From the NCBI GenBank assembly GCA_964551735.1, contig CAZKEF010000005.1, positions 62,001 through 126,000 on the forward strand: a stretch of 64,000 nt of DNA, read 5' to 3'. Shown in pieces: positions 44,121 through 53,158 of the stretch. Below the pieces are notes generated by a model. The model had not been told where the DNA came from. It searched no databases and saw only the letters and a list, made by a program, of their open reading frames with translations. A program made the position numbers and the translations under genes. The stretch comes from DAOUAT01 sp964551735. GTDB taxonomy: Bacteria > Chloroflexota > Anaerolineae > CG2-30-64-16. How positions within the stretch are numbered: position 1 is the stretch's first letter; every line of letters begins with the position of its first letter.

Positions 44121-47042
44121 ATGAGCAGTAAGGTCTTGGATTTTCTTCTGCAGGCGTTGACCCAATTCGCCGGCGGCCCTGGCCCCATGGAGAATAACCT
44201 GGTGCGCTTCGGCCTGACGGCCATCCTGTGGGGCGTGCTTCTCTTGGTCGCGTGGGCCCGGCAGCGCGGTCGCGATCTGCCGCGTGAGCGGCTGCTGGTA
44301 TGGGGCTTTGGCTTTGGCTTGGCGAGCGCATCCCTCATGGCCGGCTTTGTCTCGCTGCAGATGCTGGGCGCGATCGAACGAGAGACCAGCTATGTCTTCC
44401 TCGTCTCTTCGAACCATGTGCTTGAGTTGGCCGCCATAGTGGTTGTTGCAGGCGCCTTTCTTCGGTATGTCCTGGATGACGCGCGCCTGGCGCGTAACTA
44501 TCTCCTGGTTGGGTTGGGCACAGCGGGCGTCTGCTACGTGATCGCCCTTTGGCAGTGGCCCCGCCTTCTTGATGTCATCACCGAGGCGGAGTTTCATGCG
44601 ACTTGGGGGGCGTGGCTTTTTGATGTGCCTTCGGTCGTCCTCCTCATCGCGGCCCTCATCCTGCTGAGGAGGAAGCCGGGTTGGGTCTGCAATGCGGTGT
44701 CTGTTGCGCTTACCTTCTTCTTGGTGAGTGAGTTGTTGCTGTTGGCCAACTACGCGACCGATCGGCATTACGGCCGCGCCCTCTGTCCCATCGGCAACAG
44801 CTTGAGCATCCTCGCCATCCCGCTGCTGGGCTATGTTTACCTGCGCGAGCAGGCGGTTGACAAGCAGCGGGCTGAAAGAGCGCTGGATACCTATCGCCAG
44901 CAACTGGAAGACCTGGTGGCGGGGCGCACGGCTGAGTTGACGGTGGTGAACGCCCGGCTCACGCAGGAGGTGGGTGAGCGCAGACAAGCCGAAGAGATGC
45001 TCGGACAACTCAGTCGCCGGTATGCAACGATCCTGGAAGCGGCCGGCGAAGGCATCTGTGGCATCGATTGCGACGGGCGTTTTGTTTTTGTCAACCGCGC
45101 CGCGGCACAGATGCTGGGCTATGGTGTTGATGAGCTGGTCGGGAAGCCCTGCCATCAAATCTGGCATCATTCCAGCGCGGATGGAACTCCCTACCCCGAA
45201 GACAGCTGCCCTTTACACGCCGGCTACACGCTCGGTCTCGCCAGCAAGGGCGAGGAGGAGTTCTTCTGGCGCAAGGACAACACGGGCTTTCCGATCATGT
45301 ATGTGAGCAGCCCCACCTATCAAGATGGGGTGCTCACGGGGGCGGTGGTCATTTTTCGCGACATCTCGGAACGCAAACGGTCCGAGGCCGAGATCGCGGC
45401 GCGCAACGCAAGCCTGGCTGCGCAGAACGCGGTTGCTGCCACGCTCAGCCGCTCCCTTGACCTGGCGTTGGTCCTGGATGCCGCGCTGGATGTGGTGCTG
45501 TCAATCGTGCAGATGGACGTGGGCTTCATCTTCCTGCTGGATCCGGATGCAGGGGAGTTGGTCCTGCGGAGCCGGCGTGGGCAGATCGCTGAGTGGGCTG
45601 AGCCGGACAGGCATTGCTGCATGGCTGTTTCCGTCGAGGCAGTGACCGATTTGCGGGCAGTTGTCCGTTCCGGCTCCGATTTTTCCGATCACGATGCGGC
45701 AGCGGACGCTGCTGGTCAAAGGCTGGCGGTGGTGGTGAGTGCGCCGTTGGTTTCCAAGGGCCGGGCTGTCGGCGCGCTGACCCTGGGCTCGCGGCGCGCA
45801 GAGCACGTCCCGCCGGCCACATTGGCGCTTCTGACTGCTATCGGCCAGCAGATCGGCATGGCGACAGAACACGCGCGTCTGTTTCGGGCAGCAGAGCATT
45901 CGGCCGAGGTGCTAAGCCTGTTGCACCAGGCAAGCGTTAGCCTGGCGTCCACCCTTGATGCCGCCAGGATCTATGATCAGATAGCTGTGCAGGCGGCTCA
46001 GCTGCTGGACTGCCGGATGGCCTGTGTGCTGACCTGGGATGAGGCGGGACAACAGGGAGAGATGGTTTCTAGCTATGGGATCAGTGAGGCAGAAGGCGAC
46101 ATCCTGCGGATGCCGCCGGAACCTCCGGGCTGTCTGCAAGACTTCATTGCCTGCCACCAGGCCATTGCCGTTGACGATGCTCAGGACGACCAGCGGGTCC
46201 CGCTTGCCTGGCGGGAGCGTCTTGGTCTGCGTGCGTTTATGTGCGTCCCCATCAGAGATGTCAAAGCGCCGTTGGGCACCTTGTTCGTGATGGATAGGCG
46301 GGCAGCTCGGCATTGGCGGCCTGAGGATGTGGCGCTGATCGAGAGTTTTGTCGGCCGTGCGGCGGTCGCGCTGATGAACGCTAACCTTCATAAACAGGTC
46401 GAGTGGGCAGCGGCTTTGGAGGAGCGCCAACGCATCGCCGCCGACATGCACGACGGGTTGGCGCAGGTGGTGGGGCTCCTGGGCCTACGGATCGACGAGG
46501 TGATGGCGCTCACGGCCAGCCGCCCTGGCCGGCCGAGCGAGGCGCTGGCGAAATTAACCGACATCCGAGAGACGGTTGACCAGGTCGCTGTTGAGGTGCG
46601 GCGGTCGATTGCCAGCCTGAGCAGGCCTCCTGAACCGCGCCGGTCCTTGCAGCAGATGCTGGCGACGCTCCGGGAGCATCTCTCCCCCCAAGGCGATGGG
46701 CTGATCGAATGGATCGACACAGTTGAGGAGCCCCTGTTTCTGCCGCATGAACGGGGAGCGGAGGTGCTGCTCGTGGTGCAAGAGGCGCTGCTGAACGCCC
46801 GCCGCCACGGGCAGGCGCAACGGATCTCACTTCTGCTGGAACGTCGAGACTCCGAGGCCCGAATCGTGGTCGAAGACAACGGTCGCGGTTTTGACCCGAA
46901 CGCGCCGCGGAAGCTCAGCCCGAATCACTTTGGGCTGAGCATCATGCAAGCGCGTGCAGCGCGCATCGGGGGCAGCCTGCAGATCGATTCTGCGCCGGGC
47001 CAGGGCACCCGGGTAACCTTGACAGTGCCGCATAGGGGATAG
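44121..47042 (+). CDS. Sensor histidine kinase with membrane, PAS and two GAF domains
   Basis: A 973-aa kinase. Residues about 20-250 hold around seven membrane helices. A coiled coil and a PAS domain follow (ILEAAGEGICGIDCDGRFVFVN...). Two GAF-like domains are seen at about residues 430-590 and 600-760. The HisKA_3 box is DMHDGLAQVVGLLGL and an HATPase domain ends the protein (VEDNGRGFDP, HFGLSIMQARA). Its likely partner is the response regulator 4 bases downstream. The start ATG at 44121 is preferred to an upstream TTG (44106). Confidence 0.93.
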   Translation: MSSKVLDFLLQALTQFAGGPGPMENNLVRFGLTAILWGVLLLVAWARQRGRDLPRERLLVWGFGFGLASASLMAGFVSLQMLGAIERETSYVFLVSSNHVLELAAIVVVAGAFLRYVLDDARLARNYLLVGLGTAGVCYVIALWQWPRLLDVITEAEFHATWGAWLFDVPSVVLLIAALILLRRKPGWVCNAVSVALTFFLVSELLLLANYATDRHYGRALCPIGNSLSILAIPLLGYVYLREQAVDKQRAERALDTYRQQLEDLVAGRTAELTVVNARLTQEVGERRQAEEMLGQLSRRYATILEAAGEGICGIDCDGRFVFVNRAAAQMLGYGVDELVGKPCHQIWHHSSADGTPYPEDSCPLHAGYTLGLASKGEEEFFWRKDNTGFPIMYVSSPTYQDGVLTGAVVIFRDISERKRSEAEIAARNASLAAQNAVAATLSRSLDLALVLDAALDVVLSIVQMDVGFIFLLDPDAGELVLRSRRGQIAEWAEPDRHCCMAVSVEAVTDLRAVVRSGSDFSDHDAAADAAGQRLAVVVSAPLVSKGRAVGALTLGSRRAEHVPPATLALLTAIGQQIGMATEHARLFRAAEHSAEVLSLLHQASVSLASTLDAARIYDQIAVQAAQLLDCRMACVLTWDEAGQQGEMVSSYGISEAEGDILRMPPEPPGCLQDFIACHQAIAVDDAQDDQRVPLAWRERLGLRAFMCVPIRDVKAPLGTLFVMDRRAARHWRPEDVALIESFVGRAAVALMNANLHKQVEWAAALEERQRIAADMHDGLAQVVGLLGLRIDEVMALTASRPGRPSEALAKLTDIRETVDQVAVEVRRSIASLSRPPEPRRSLQQMLATLREHLSPQGDGLIEWIDTVEEPLFLPHERGAEVLLVVQEALLNARRHGQAQRISLLLERRDSEARIVVEDNGRGFDPNAPRKLSPNHFGLSIMQARAARIGGSLQIDSAPGQGTRVTLTVPHRG

Positions 47043-47046
47043 CATC

Positions 47047-47724
47047 ATGAGCAAGATTCGCGTGTTGTTAGCTGACGATCATCCACTGTTCCGCGAGGGC
47101 CTGGCCGCGATCCTCGACAGCCAGCCTGACTTCGCTACCGTCGGTGAGGCCAGGGATGGTGTAGAGGCCCTCATCAAGACGCGCGAGCTGCGGCCTGATC
47201 TCATCGTCATGGATGTCTCGATGCCGGTTTGTGACGGCGTGGAGGCCACACAGCAGATCAAGCGCGAGTTTCCGGATGTGACGATCGTGATGCTCTCCGT
47301 CTCCGATCAAATAGACAAGGTCTTTGAAGCGATCCGATACGGCGCCCAGGGTTATCTGCTGAAGAGCATCCGCCGCGATGAGCTGTTGACGTTGTTGCGG
47401 GGCGCCGTGCGGGGCGAAGCCGCCATCACGCCGGCCCTCGGCGGCCGCTTGCTGGAGGAGTTTCGGCGGATTGGAACCGAGGCTCCGACGGATCCTCGGG
47501 AAAAGTGCGTCATGCTTTCGATGCGCGAGCAGGAGGTGCTTGTGCTGGCGGCCTCAGGTGCATCCAACAAAGAAATCGCCGAAAAGCTCTTCATCAGCGT
47601 CCACACGGTCAGGAGCCATATGCGCAAGATCCTGGACAAGCTGCAGCTCAACAGCCGCCGCGAGGCTTCTTCGTTTGCGCGCCGGCAGGGCATGGTCCCC
47701 AGATCTCCTAAAGCCTCAGACTGA
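47047..47724 (+). CDS. LuxR-type response regulator (full length)
   Basis: A 225-aa regulator. The receiver has the acidic pair (LLADDHPLF) and the phospho-Asp in LIVMDVSMPVCDG. The HTH is complete (MREQEVLVLAASGASNKEIAEKLF followed by ISVHTVRSHMRKILDKL). It begins 4 bases after the kinase and is probably co-expressed with it. Confidence 0.95.
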   Translation: MSKIRVLLADDHPLFREGLAAILDSQPDFATVGEARDGVEALIKTRELRPDLIVMDVSMPVCDGVEATQQIKREFPDVTIVMLSVSDQIDKVFEAIRYGAQGYLLKSIRRDELLTLLRGAVRGEAAITPALGGRLLEEFRRIGTEAPTDPREKCVMLSMREQEVLVLAASGASNKEIAEKLFISVHTVRSHMRKILDKLQLNSRREASSFARRQGMVPRSPKASD

Positions 47725-47809
47725 GTGCCCTGCTAACCAAGCCTCTATCACCTCTCCTCCTCCTTGCGCCTCCGCCCCCGACGCCCAGTGCTAATGCGGA
47801 GCGCCGTTT

Positions 47810-47890
47810 CGGTGTCATTCTAAGCGAGTTCATCCCGGATCTGCCGTGACGGCGAGTATCCAGCGAAGAATCTCCGTGCGTTCATACCGA
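47810..47890. repeat. TCATTCTAAGCG-type repeat fragment
   Basis: The gap has GTGTCATTCTAAGCGAGTTC and CAGCGAAGAATCTCC, a half of the dispersed family noted at 20.5 and 24.8 kb. The rest of the 345-base gap (47725-48069) shows no gene; an AT-rich stretch at 47930-48010 may contain the promoter of the truncated regulator gene. Confidence 0.5.
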
Positions 47891-48069
47891 AGATGCGTCT
47901 TGTTTCTGTTAGTGGACGTGTTGCACTAAAAAGTTGCATCCGGAGGCAAGTTAGCATACTTTTTTGCCTACAAAATCGTATCTATTTGGGGAATTCGATG
48001 TTTATTGGATGAGGATGCACCTGGGGCATCGATCACCAAATGTCAGATCGGGGTTGCCGGAGGAGTATT

Positions 48070-48504
48070 ATGGGCAAGATCCGCGTGTTGGTAGCGGACG
48101 ATCATCCGCTCTTTCGAGAGGGCCTGGCCAGGATCCTGGATAGACAGGGCGACTTTGAGACAATCGGCGAAGCCGGGGACGGCGTAGAGGCATTGCTCAA
48201 GGCGCGCAAGCTGCGGCCCGATCTCATCCTCATGGACGTGGGTATGCCGATCTGTGATGGCCTGGAGGCCACCAGGCAGATCAAGCGGGAGCTTCCCGGC
48301 GTGACGATCGTGATGCTCACCGCGTCCGAGAAGAGCGATACGCTTTCCGAGGCGATCCGCAGCGGCGCGCAGGGCTGTTTGCTGAAGAGCATCCGGCGTG
48401 AGGAATTGCTGACGATGCTGCGCGGCGCGCTTCAGGGTGAGGCTGCCATCATGCCGGCCCTGGGCGAAGGCGTTCATGCCGGCGGTGTCGATTGCATCCA
48501 CTAG
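48070..48504 (+). pseudogene. Truncated response regulator, HTH domain lost by deletion and frameshift
   Basis: A 144-aa product. The receiver half is very similar to the regulator at 47047 (MGKIRVLVADDHPLFREGLARI, LILMDVGMPICDG, SGAQGCLLKSIRREELLTMLRG). After PALGE the frame stops 17 residues later. In a different frame the DNA at about 48486-48550 gives ASTRETTAKLFIYLRRH, matching ASNKEIAEKLFISVHTVRSH of the intact regulator. So about 100 bases between them were deleted and the HTH is cut off. It may still act as a single-domain receiver. Confidence 0.85.
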
Positions 48505-48688
48505 GGAGACCACCGCTAAGCTGTTCATCTACCTCAGGCGCCATACTGAGCGTACCCCACAGAACAGGCCTGTCGATCCCCCACAGCCACTAAGCGATCA
48601 TCCTTTTTTGTCCCCACATTAGTCTATTGGTGACTGAGACCCGTTATAAGATCATCCGTTTATCATACTTTGGTTACACTACAAGTGA

Positions 48689-48718
48689 TTGAATCGCGTC
48701 TGGTTCTTGTGCTATCAT
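48689..48718 (+). promoter_or_regulatory. Promoter of the first secreted-protein locus
   Basis: TTGAAT (48689-48694) and TATCAT (48713-48718) with an 18-base spacer. The area around it aligns with the promoter at 57169-57197. Confidence 0.6.
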
Positions 48719-48752
48719 GCTGTGAGAATGACGCCCAAGAAACGGTCAGAAA

Positions 48753-48812
48753 ACGGACAAGCAGCCAATAGTTGTGCCGCTGGGTGCACCCCCGCTAGAT
48801 AATAGTTGTGCC
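48753..48812 (+). pseudogene. Remnant of the 115-aa receiver-like gene
   Basis: The frame from 48753 gives TDKQPIVVPLGAPPLDNSC, which aligns with MDKQPVIVLLGESLLMDGV of the intact gene at 57232. The start codon is ACG and the rest of the gene is gone. A 12-base direct repeat AATAGTTGTGCC (48767-48778 and 48801-48812) lies within it. Confidence 0.7.
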
Positions 48813-48951
48813 AAGGAGGTGAAAGATCATCTGGAACGCCTTGTTCGGCCGGAAACGTGATTTCCGTCTGTTCGCCCGCTGAGGGCGAAATCGATCTGCC
48901 AGCGTTCTGTTGGCCGCGCACAGTCTCTAGCCCAAGATAAGGAGGAAAGCC

Positions 48952-51900
48952 GTGAAGTTCTCAAGAAGTGTCAGCCGCGGCATGGCGAGGGTGATGCGGT
49001 TCCTGCCTGCCATTGCCGTATGTCTGAGCCTGCTGCTGGTCCCTGGTTTTTCGGCCGCCGATGACGGTCCGATATTCAGAAAGAATGTCTCCGCCACACC
49101 CAAGCTGGAAACGGAATTCGCGGCCATTCGTATGCTGCCGCTTTACATCCCACCCCAGGCGGCAAACAAGACGGTGCTGGCTGGCGTTGACTACACCAAT
49201 GCTGAAGGGGCTGTGGTCGAGACCCGCGAGTACGTCCGGCCGCTGATCACCCACTACACCGACGGTCTCGTCACCACCATCGAGGAAGAAGGCTACGGTG
49301 GGTTCCCTGGGCATGGCAAGCGCGATGCGTTCGGCGCGGTCAGCCTCGACGACGGCGCCACCTGGAAGCGCACCAACCTGTCCAAATCCGGCGACAAGTC
49401 ATCCATCAAGATCAAGGTAGGGAACAAATGGGTCCCCTATCCCGGCGATGTGGGCCGCACCTACGCGGCCTCGGACGGCAACCAGGTGCTCATCGTGTGG
49501 GTGAGCACGTTCTGCGGTGGTGGCAGTCCGGCCTATGCCATGAGCGATGAAGAACAGGCGCTGCTTGCGGATTACCTCGTTGAAGCAGGTGCGATCACAG
49601 ATGCTGCTGCCTGCACCGACGGTGATCCGTTGACTCCTTGCACTTACCTCGAGGACGCGTTTGGCGTCTCGGGTTCGCAGGGCGTGCAGAGCGCCACGGA
49701 CCTGGCTGATGAGGGATACCCGCTCGTCGGCGACCTTCCCTTCTCCTGCGCCTGGGCGGCTCGCGGCGTGATGCTGCCTCCCGCGGAAGAGGGTGGCCTG
49801 AGCACCTTCACCTGGTTCAAGGCCGAGCGTTTGAGCTCGGGCGTGCGCAGCGCGAACCGGCCCGAGGCGGTCTGCGTTAAAGGCGCGGGCTGCGTCGTTA
49901 CCTGGCAGGAGGATCCTGAAGGGATCCGGCCGGGCGAGGGTGAAGGGCCGGGCGAGGGCTGGAGCGGCGCGGTTGCTCACCATCAGACCGACACCTGGTA
50001 CTCCTACATTGATTGGGTGGATTTCGGCCTGGTCGCTGATGGCACTTATGGGACGTTCTACGCCGAAACCGGGGACTTGGTGACTTGGGTTGCAGAAAAC
50101 GCTTCGGGTGCGCCCCAGGCTGCTGTGCCTATGTCCGTACCCATGCGGTTGACTGACAACGCCATGTGTACCGCAGACGATAGCGCCCCCTATTGCTTCG
50201 TTGACTACGACGGCAGCGGCGTCGCCGACTTCTGCGCCAGCACGGTTTCGGTCACCATTGAGACACCCGAAGGGCCGACGCAGGACGTTGATATGTGCGT
50301 CGCCGAGGATGGCCGGCTGATGCGTGGCAACACCGCCGCCACGCGCGCCCGGCTTGGCTTACATGGCTACTCCTCGGCCTGCGCCTTCGACAGGAACGAT
50401 CCCGAGGCATGTCCCATCGATAGTGCCTGGTTCTACATGGCCTACGAGGAAAACAAGGGCCTGGGCGACGAGGGGGAGGACGAGGACACCCCGGACGACC
50501 TGATTGACAAGGTAGACATGGGCAAGAACGTCTGGTATCACACCTTCGACATGTTCACGCCCGAACCGGTGTCTCAGGGCCTGATGCTGAATCAGCCCGC
50601 GGTGTATCAGGATGACTTCGAGAATCCCGAGGGCTTCCTGACCGCGTACGGTGACCTCGACTACAACTTCTACCAGATCGATCCCGACCCGGTGTACGAA
50701 ACGTTGGCCGGCCTCGACACAACGCTCCTCCAGTCCGAGATCTCCCGGCGGCCGAGCGTGATGTCGCAGGACTGGTACGACGCTGGGCCGAGCGGCTTGG
50801 TTGGCTTCCAGCTCTGGAAACAGGGTATCATCCGCCGCGGCGGTCCGGCCGACATCATGGCTCGGCGCTTCGTGATGCCGGATGACTTCGATGCAACGGT
50901 GGACAACCCTTACGATTATACGAATATGGTCTGCGAGAACGCGGATGGCTCCTCCGGCTGGGCCTTCACCGATGGCGCCAACCCGCGCTACGTGAAGGGC
51001 CTGTGCGCCGCGCCGGCGATCAACCTCTCCAGCAACACGATCCTCGCTGGTGAAACCTGCGCCGACGCGACCGCCTGCCTGGATGCCTTCCCATTCAATG
51101 ACTACTTCGACGACCTGGAGGGCGGCACAGCCATCTCCAAGATCTATGAGTGGGCTCAGTACGGCGAGGGGTATGGCGCAGCATCCCTTGACACGACGCT
51201 TGCCGATGACCCTGAGACGAGCCTCGACGACACAACCTGGGCGAACCCCTACGACATGGCCAAGGGGCACCGCGGCTTCCTGGCCGGCGATATGGTTATG
51301 GCCATGTACGCCTGGACGCCGAACTGGAATGCCCTTACCGGTGGCAACGAGATCGTCAATCTTTACATTCGGCGCTCCTTCGACGGCGGCGTTACCTGGA
51401 GCACCCTCCCGGCCAGTTTCACCCACACCAACGGCATCACCTATGCCGGCGATGGCACCACCACCTGCGAGTGGATGGACCCGGCCGGTGAGGAGGCCGC
51501 GGTCTGCACGACCTATGCGGCCGGCCAGTTCGAGCAGGCGCGCAACGTGTCGCAGCTTCTCGGCACGCAGGTGACGGTCCTCGACCCGCGCTACTCGCCC
51601 ACCACCCGGACGATCAACGAGGCCTGGGTCAGCACCTCGTCGCTGCCCGAGGGCTTCGTCGCCCCGCTGTACGAGGACGACACGCGCGATCCCTCGCGCT
51701 ACTTCATGGTTTACGAAACAGGATTCACCAGCGCGTACGACGCGGGTGAGGCCGAGCCCCTTGACCTCTTCTACAGTCGCGCGGTGGACTGGGGCGATGA
51801 CTACCTGGTGTGGCAGGACGTTGCGGATACCATCGCCTGCTTGCCTTCTGCTGAAGACGAGGCGCTGGCCGGCTTCTGCAACGAATTCGATGCGCTGGAA

Positions 51901-52074
51901 GGCAGCCGGCTCTCCGAGTCGGGCGAGGCATCGGTGACGTGCAGTCCCGGCGGTCAGTTCTTCTATGCGACGTGGAACCAATGGGACTTCGACCGGCGCG
52001 GCGTTGAGATCGGCGCGGATGCCTGGTTCCGCCGGGTTCTGTTCCTGGATGACTACATCCCGCCGCTTGAGTGA
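48952..52074 (+). CDS. Very large secreted protein with Asp-box motifs (copy 1)
   Basis: A 1040-aa exported protein. The start GTG at 48952 is preceded by AAGGAGG. A signal peptide covers residues 1-35 (MRFLPAIAVCLSLLLVPGFSA). Two Asp-box (BNR-type, SxDxGxTW) motifs are seen at about residues 131 (SLDDGATWKR) and 809 (SFDGGVTWST), suggesting beta-propeller folding. The rest is rich in Asp and Gly, with possible calcium loops. It is homologous to the second large protein at 57723 over most of its length. Similar proteins are sometimes labelled 'choice-of-anchor' proteins; the function is unknown. Confidence 0.82.
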   Translation: MKFSRSVSRGMARVMRFLPAIAVCLSLLLVPGFSAADDGPIFRKNVSATPKLETEFAAIRMLPLYIPPQAANKTVLAGVDYTNAEGAVVETREYVRPLITHYTDGLVTTIEEEGYGGFPGHGKRDAFGAVSLDDGATWKRTNLSKSGDKSSIKIKVGNKWVPYPGDVGRTYAASDGNQVLIVWVSTFCGGGSPAYAMSDEEQALLADYLVEAGAITDAAACTDGDPLTPCTYLEDAFGVSGSQGVQSATDLADEGYPLVGDLPFSCAWAARGVMLPPAEEGGLSTFTWFKAERLSSGVRSANRPEAVCVKGAGCVVTWQEDPEGIRPGEGEGPGEGWSGAVAHHQTDTWYSYIDWVDFGLVADGTYGTFYAETGDLVTWVAENASGAPQAAVPMSVPMRLTDNAMCTADDSAPYCFVDYDGSGVADFCASTVSVTIETPEGPTQDVDMCVAEDGRLMRGNTAATRARLGLHGYSSACAFDRNDPEACPIDSAWFYMAYEENKGLGDEGEDEDTPDDLIDKVDMGKNVWYHTFDMFTPEPVSQGLMLNQPAVYQDDFENPEGFLTAYGDLDYNFYQIDPDPVYETLAGLDTTLLQSEISRRPSVMSQDWYDAGPSGLVGFQLWKQGIIRRGGPADIMARRFVMPDDFDATVDNPYDYTNMVCENADGSSGWAFTDGANPRYVKGLCAAPAINLSSNTILAGETCADATACLDAFPFNDYFDDLEGGTAISKIYEWAQYGEGYGAASLDTTLADDPETSLDDTTWANPYDMAKGHRGFLAGDMVMAMYAWTPNWNALTGGNEIVNLYIRRSFDGGVTWSTLPASFTHTNGITYAGDGTTTCEWMDPAGEEAAVCTTYAAGQFEQARNVSQLLGTQVTVLDPRYSPTTRTINEAWVSTSSLPEGFVAPLYEDDTRDPSRYFMVYETGFTSAYDAGEAEPLDLFYSRAVDWGDDYLVWQDVADTIACLPSAEDEALAGFCNEFDALEGSRLSESGEASVTCSPGGQFFYATWNQWDFDRRGVEIGADAWFRRVLFLDDYIPPLE

Positions 52075-52226
52075 TGACTGCAAGCCTCGGCCGGCCGGTT
52101 GAAAGCCGACCGGCCGAGCTTGAGAGGCCCTGCTGGGCCCAAAAGCGAGCGGTTGAGGTCGTTTGTCACCTTGCGCAGGAGGTGGCGCAACCCTGGTTGG
52201 GCTTCCCCTGGACCTCCTGGGTCCTT

Positions 52227-52265
52227 CCCGGCCGGCTCCATTTGCTGGGGCCGGCCGGGTTTCTT
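52227..52265 (+). terminator. Rho-independent terminator after the first large secreted protein
   Basis: CCCGGCCGGC (52227-52236) and GCCGGCCGGG (52250-52259) form a perfect 10-bp stem followed by TTTCTT. A second dyad (CTCGGCCGG / CCGGCCGAG) lies closer to the stop, at about 52085-52120. The gap 52075-52344 holds no gene. Confidence 0.7.
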
Positions 52266-52344
52266 GATGGCGCCGTTTGCCGCGCCCTATCGGTACCCGC
52301 CGATTGGTCGCGGCGACGCGGCCACCTTTGAAGGAGGTGTTTTC

Positions 52345-53091
52345 ATGGCTGCTCCTCGCACAATCGTGCTTGTGCTCTGTCTCTGCCTTGCGGCTGCGTG
52401 TCTTGGGCTTTGGCCCCTGGTGAGCAAGGCATACGAAAGTCCTTTCCCTTACGACTTCGCCAGCCCGGCCCCCGATAGCATGACCTTTGACGCGTCTTAC
52501 GATGCCTATATCAGCAGCAACACAGCCGATGTCAACTATGGCGATGACGTGGAGCTTTGGGTTGGGCTTTTCAGCTCCGGCGCCACCCAGGTGCGGCGGC
52601 AGACGTTGCTGTGGTTCGATATCTCGGCCTTGCCCGCGGAGGCGATCATTGACAGCGCCACGCTGGAGCTGGCGCAGATCCAGGCTGACGGTGAGACCGC
52701 CTACCAGATCTGGCCCCATCAGGTCATCGGCGCCTGGGCCGAAGCCACAGTGACCTGGGCCAGCGCGCCTGCCGCGGCCAGCGCCGGCGACCCTGCGGCA
52801 ACCTTGACCTATGATCCTGGCGTTAAAACGTGGGACGTCTCCCATATCGTACAAACGTGGCAGGCAGGCGCCCAAAACCTCGGCATCCTGCTGTTGGGTG
52901 ACGCCACGACCGTGGGCTACCGCGTCTTCCGTTCACGCGAGAACTCAGGCGGCCCCGGCCACCTCACGATTCACTACCACATCAGCGGGGCCGACACCCC
53001 CACGCCGACCGCGACGGTGACGCACACACCCACGCCGACCGTCACGCCGGACCTCTCAATCAAGCTGTACCTGCCGCTGATCTTTGGGTAG
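52345..53091 (+). CDS. Secreted DNRLRE-domain protein with LYLPLI tail
   Basis: A 248-aa exported protein. A signal peptide is followed by a beta-sandwich DNRLRE-type domain (about residues 40-210: DASYDAYISSNTADVNYGDD, TLLWFDISALP, TWDVSHIVQTW). A Thr/Pro linker (TPTPTATVTHTPTPT) and the tail LSIKLYLPLIFG follow. The short hydrophobic tail is a feature of many Chloroflexota exported proteins, but its role is not settled. The start at 52345 has AAGGAGGTG before it. It may join the large Asp-box protein in a surface assembly. Confidence 0.82.
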   Translation: MAAPRTIVLVLCLCLAAACLGLWPLVSKAYESPFPYDFASPAPDSMTFDASYDAYISSNTADVNYGDDVELWVGLFSSGATQVRRQTLLWFDISALPAEAIIDSATLELAQIQADGETAYQIWPHQVIGAWAEATVTWASAPAAASAGDPAATLTYDPGVKTWDVSHIVQTWQAGAQNLGILLLGDATTVGYRVFRSRENSGGPGHLTIHYHISGADTPTPTATVTHTPTPTVTPDLSIKLYLPLIFG

Positions 53092-53102
53092 GGGCAAGGC
53101 GC

Positions 53103-53138
53103 AAAAAAGTGCCCGGCGCCTGCCAGATGCCGGGCACT
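53103..53138 (-). terminator. Terminator of the minus-strand FG-GAP gene
   Basis: AGTGCCCGGC (53108-53117) and GCCGGGCACT (53129-53138) form a perfect 10-bp stem, and an A6 run on the plus strand follows on the minus-strand side as a T-run, as in a rho-independent terminator. Confidence 0.75.
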
Positions 53139-53158
53139 GTGCATCTCATCTGTGGGCG

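Larger units (their letters stand above)
48505..48951. other. Leader region upstream of the first large secreted protein
   Basis: The 447-base gap starts with the HTH remnant of the truncated regulator, then a stretch (48594-48820) similar to the leader at 57073-57300. It includes a promoter at 48689-48718 and a decayed start of the 115-aa gene. A purine-rich Shine-Dalgarno (AAGGAGG, 48813-48819) precedes an 18-codon frame beginning with ATC (48826-48882). No full gene is seen. Confidence 0.6.

Noticed and set aside
50359..52875. 838-codon minus-strand open frame
   Set aside because: It is antisense to the first large secreted protein and the DNRLRE gene and has no start site or known domain.
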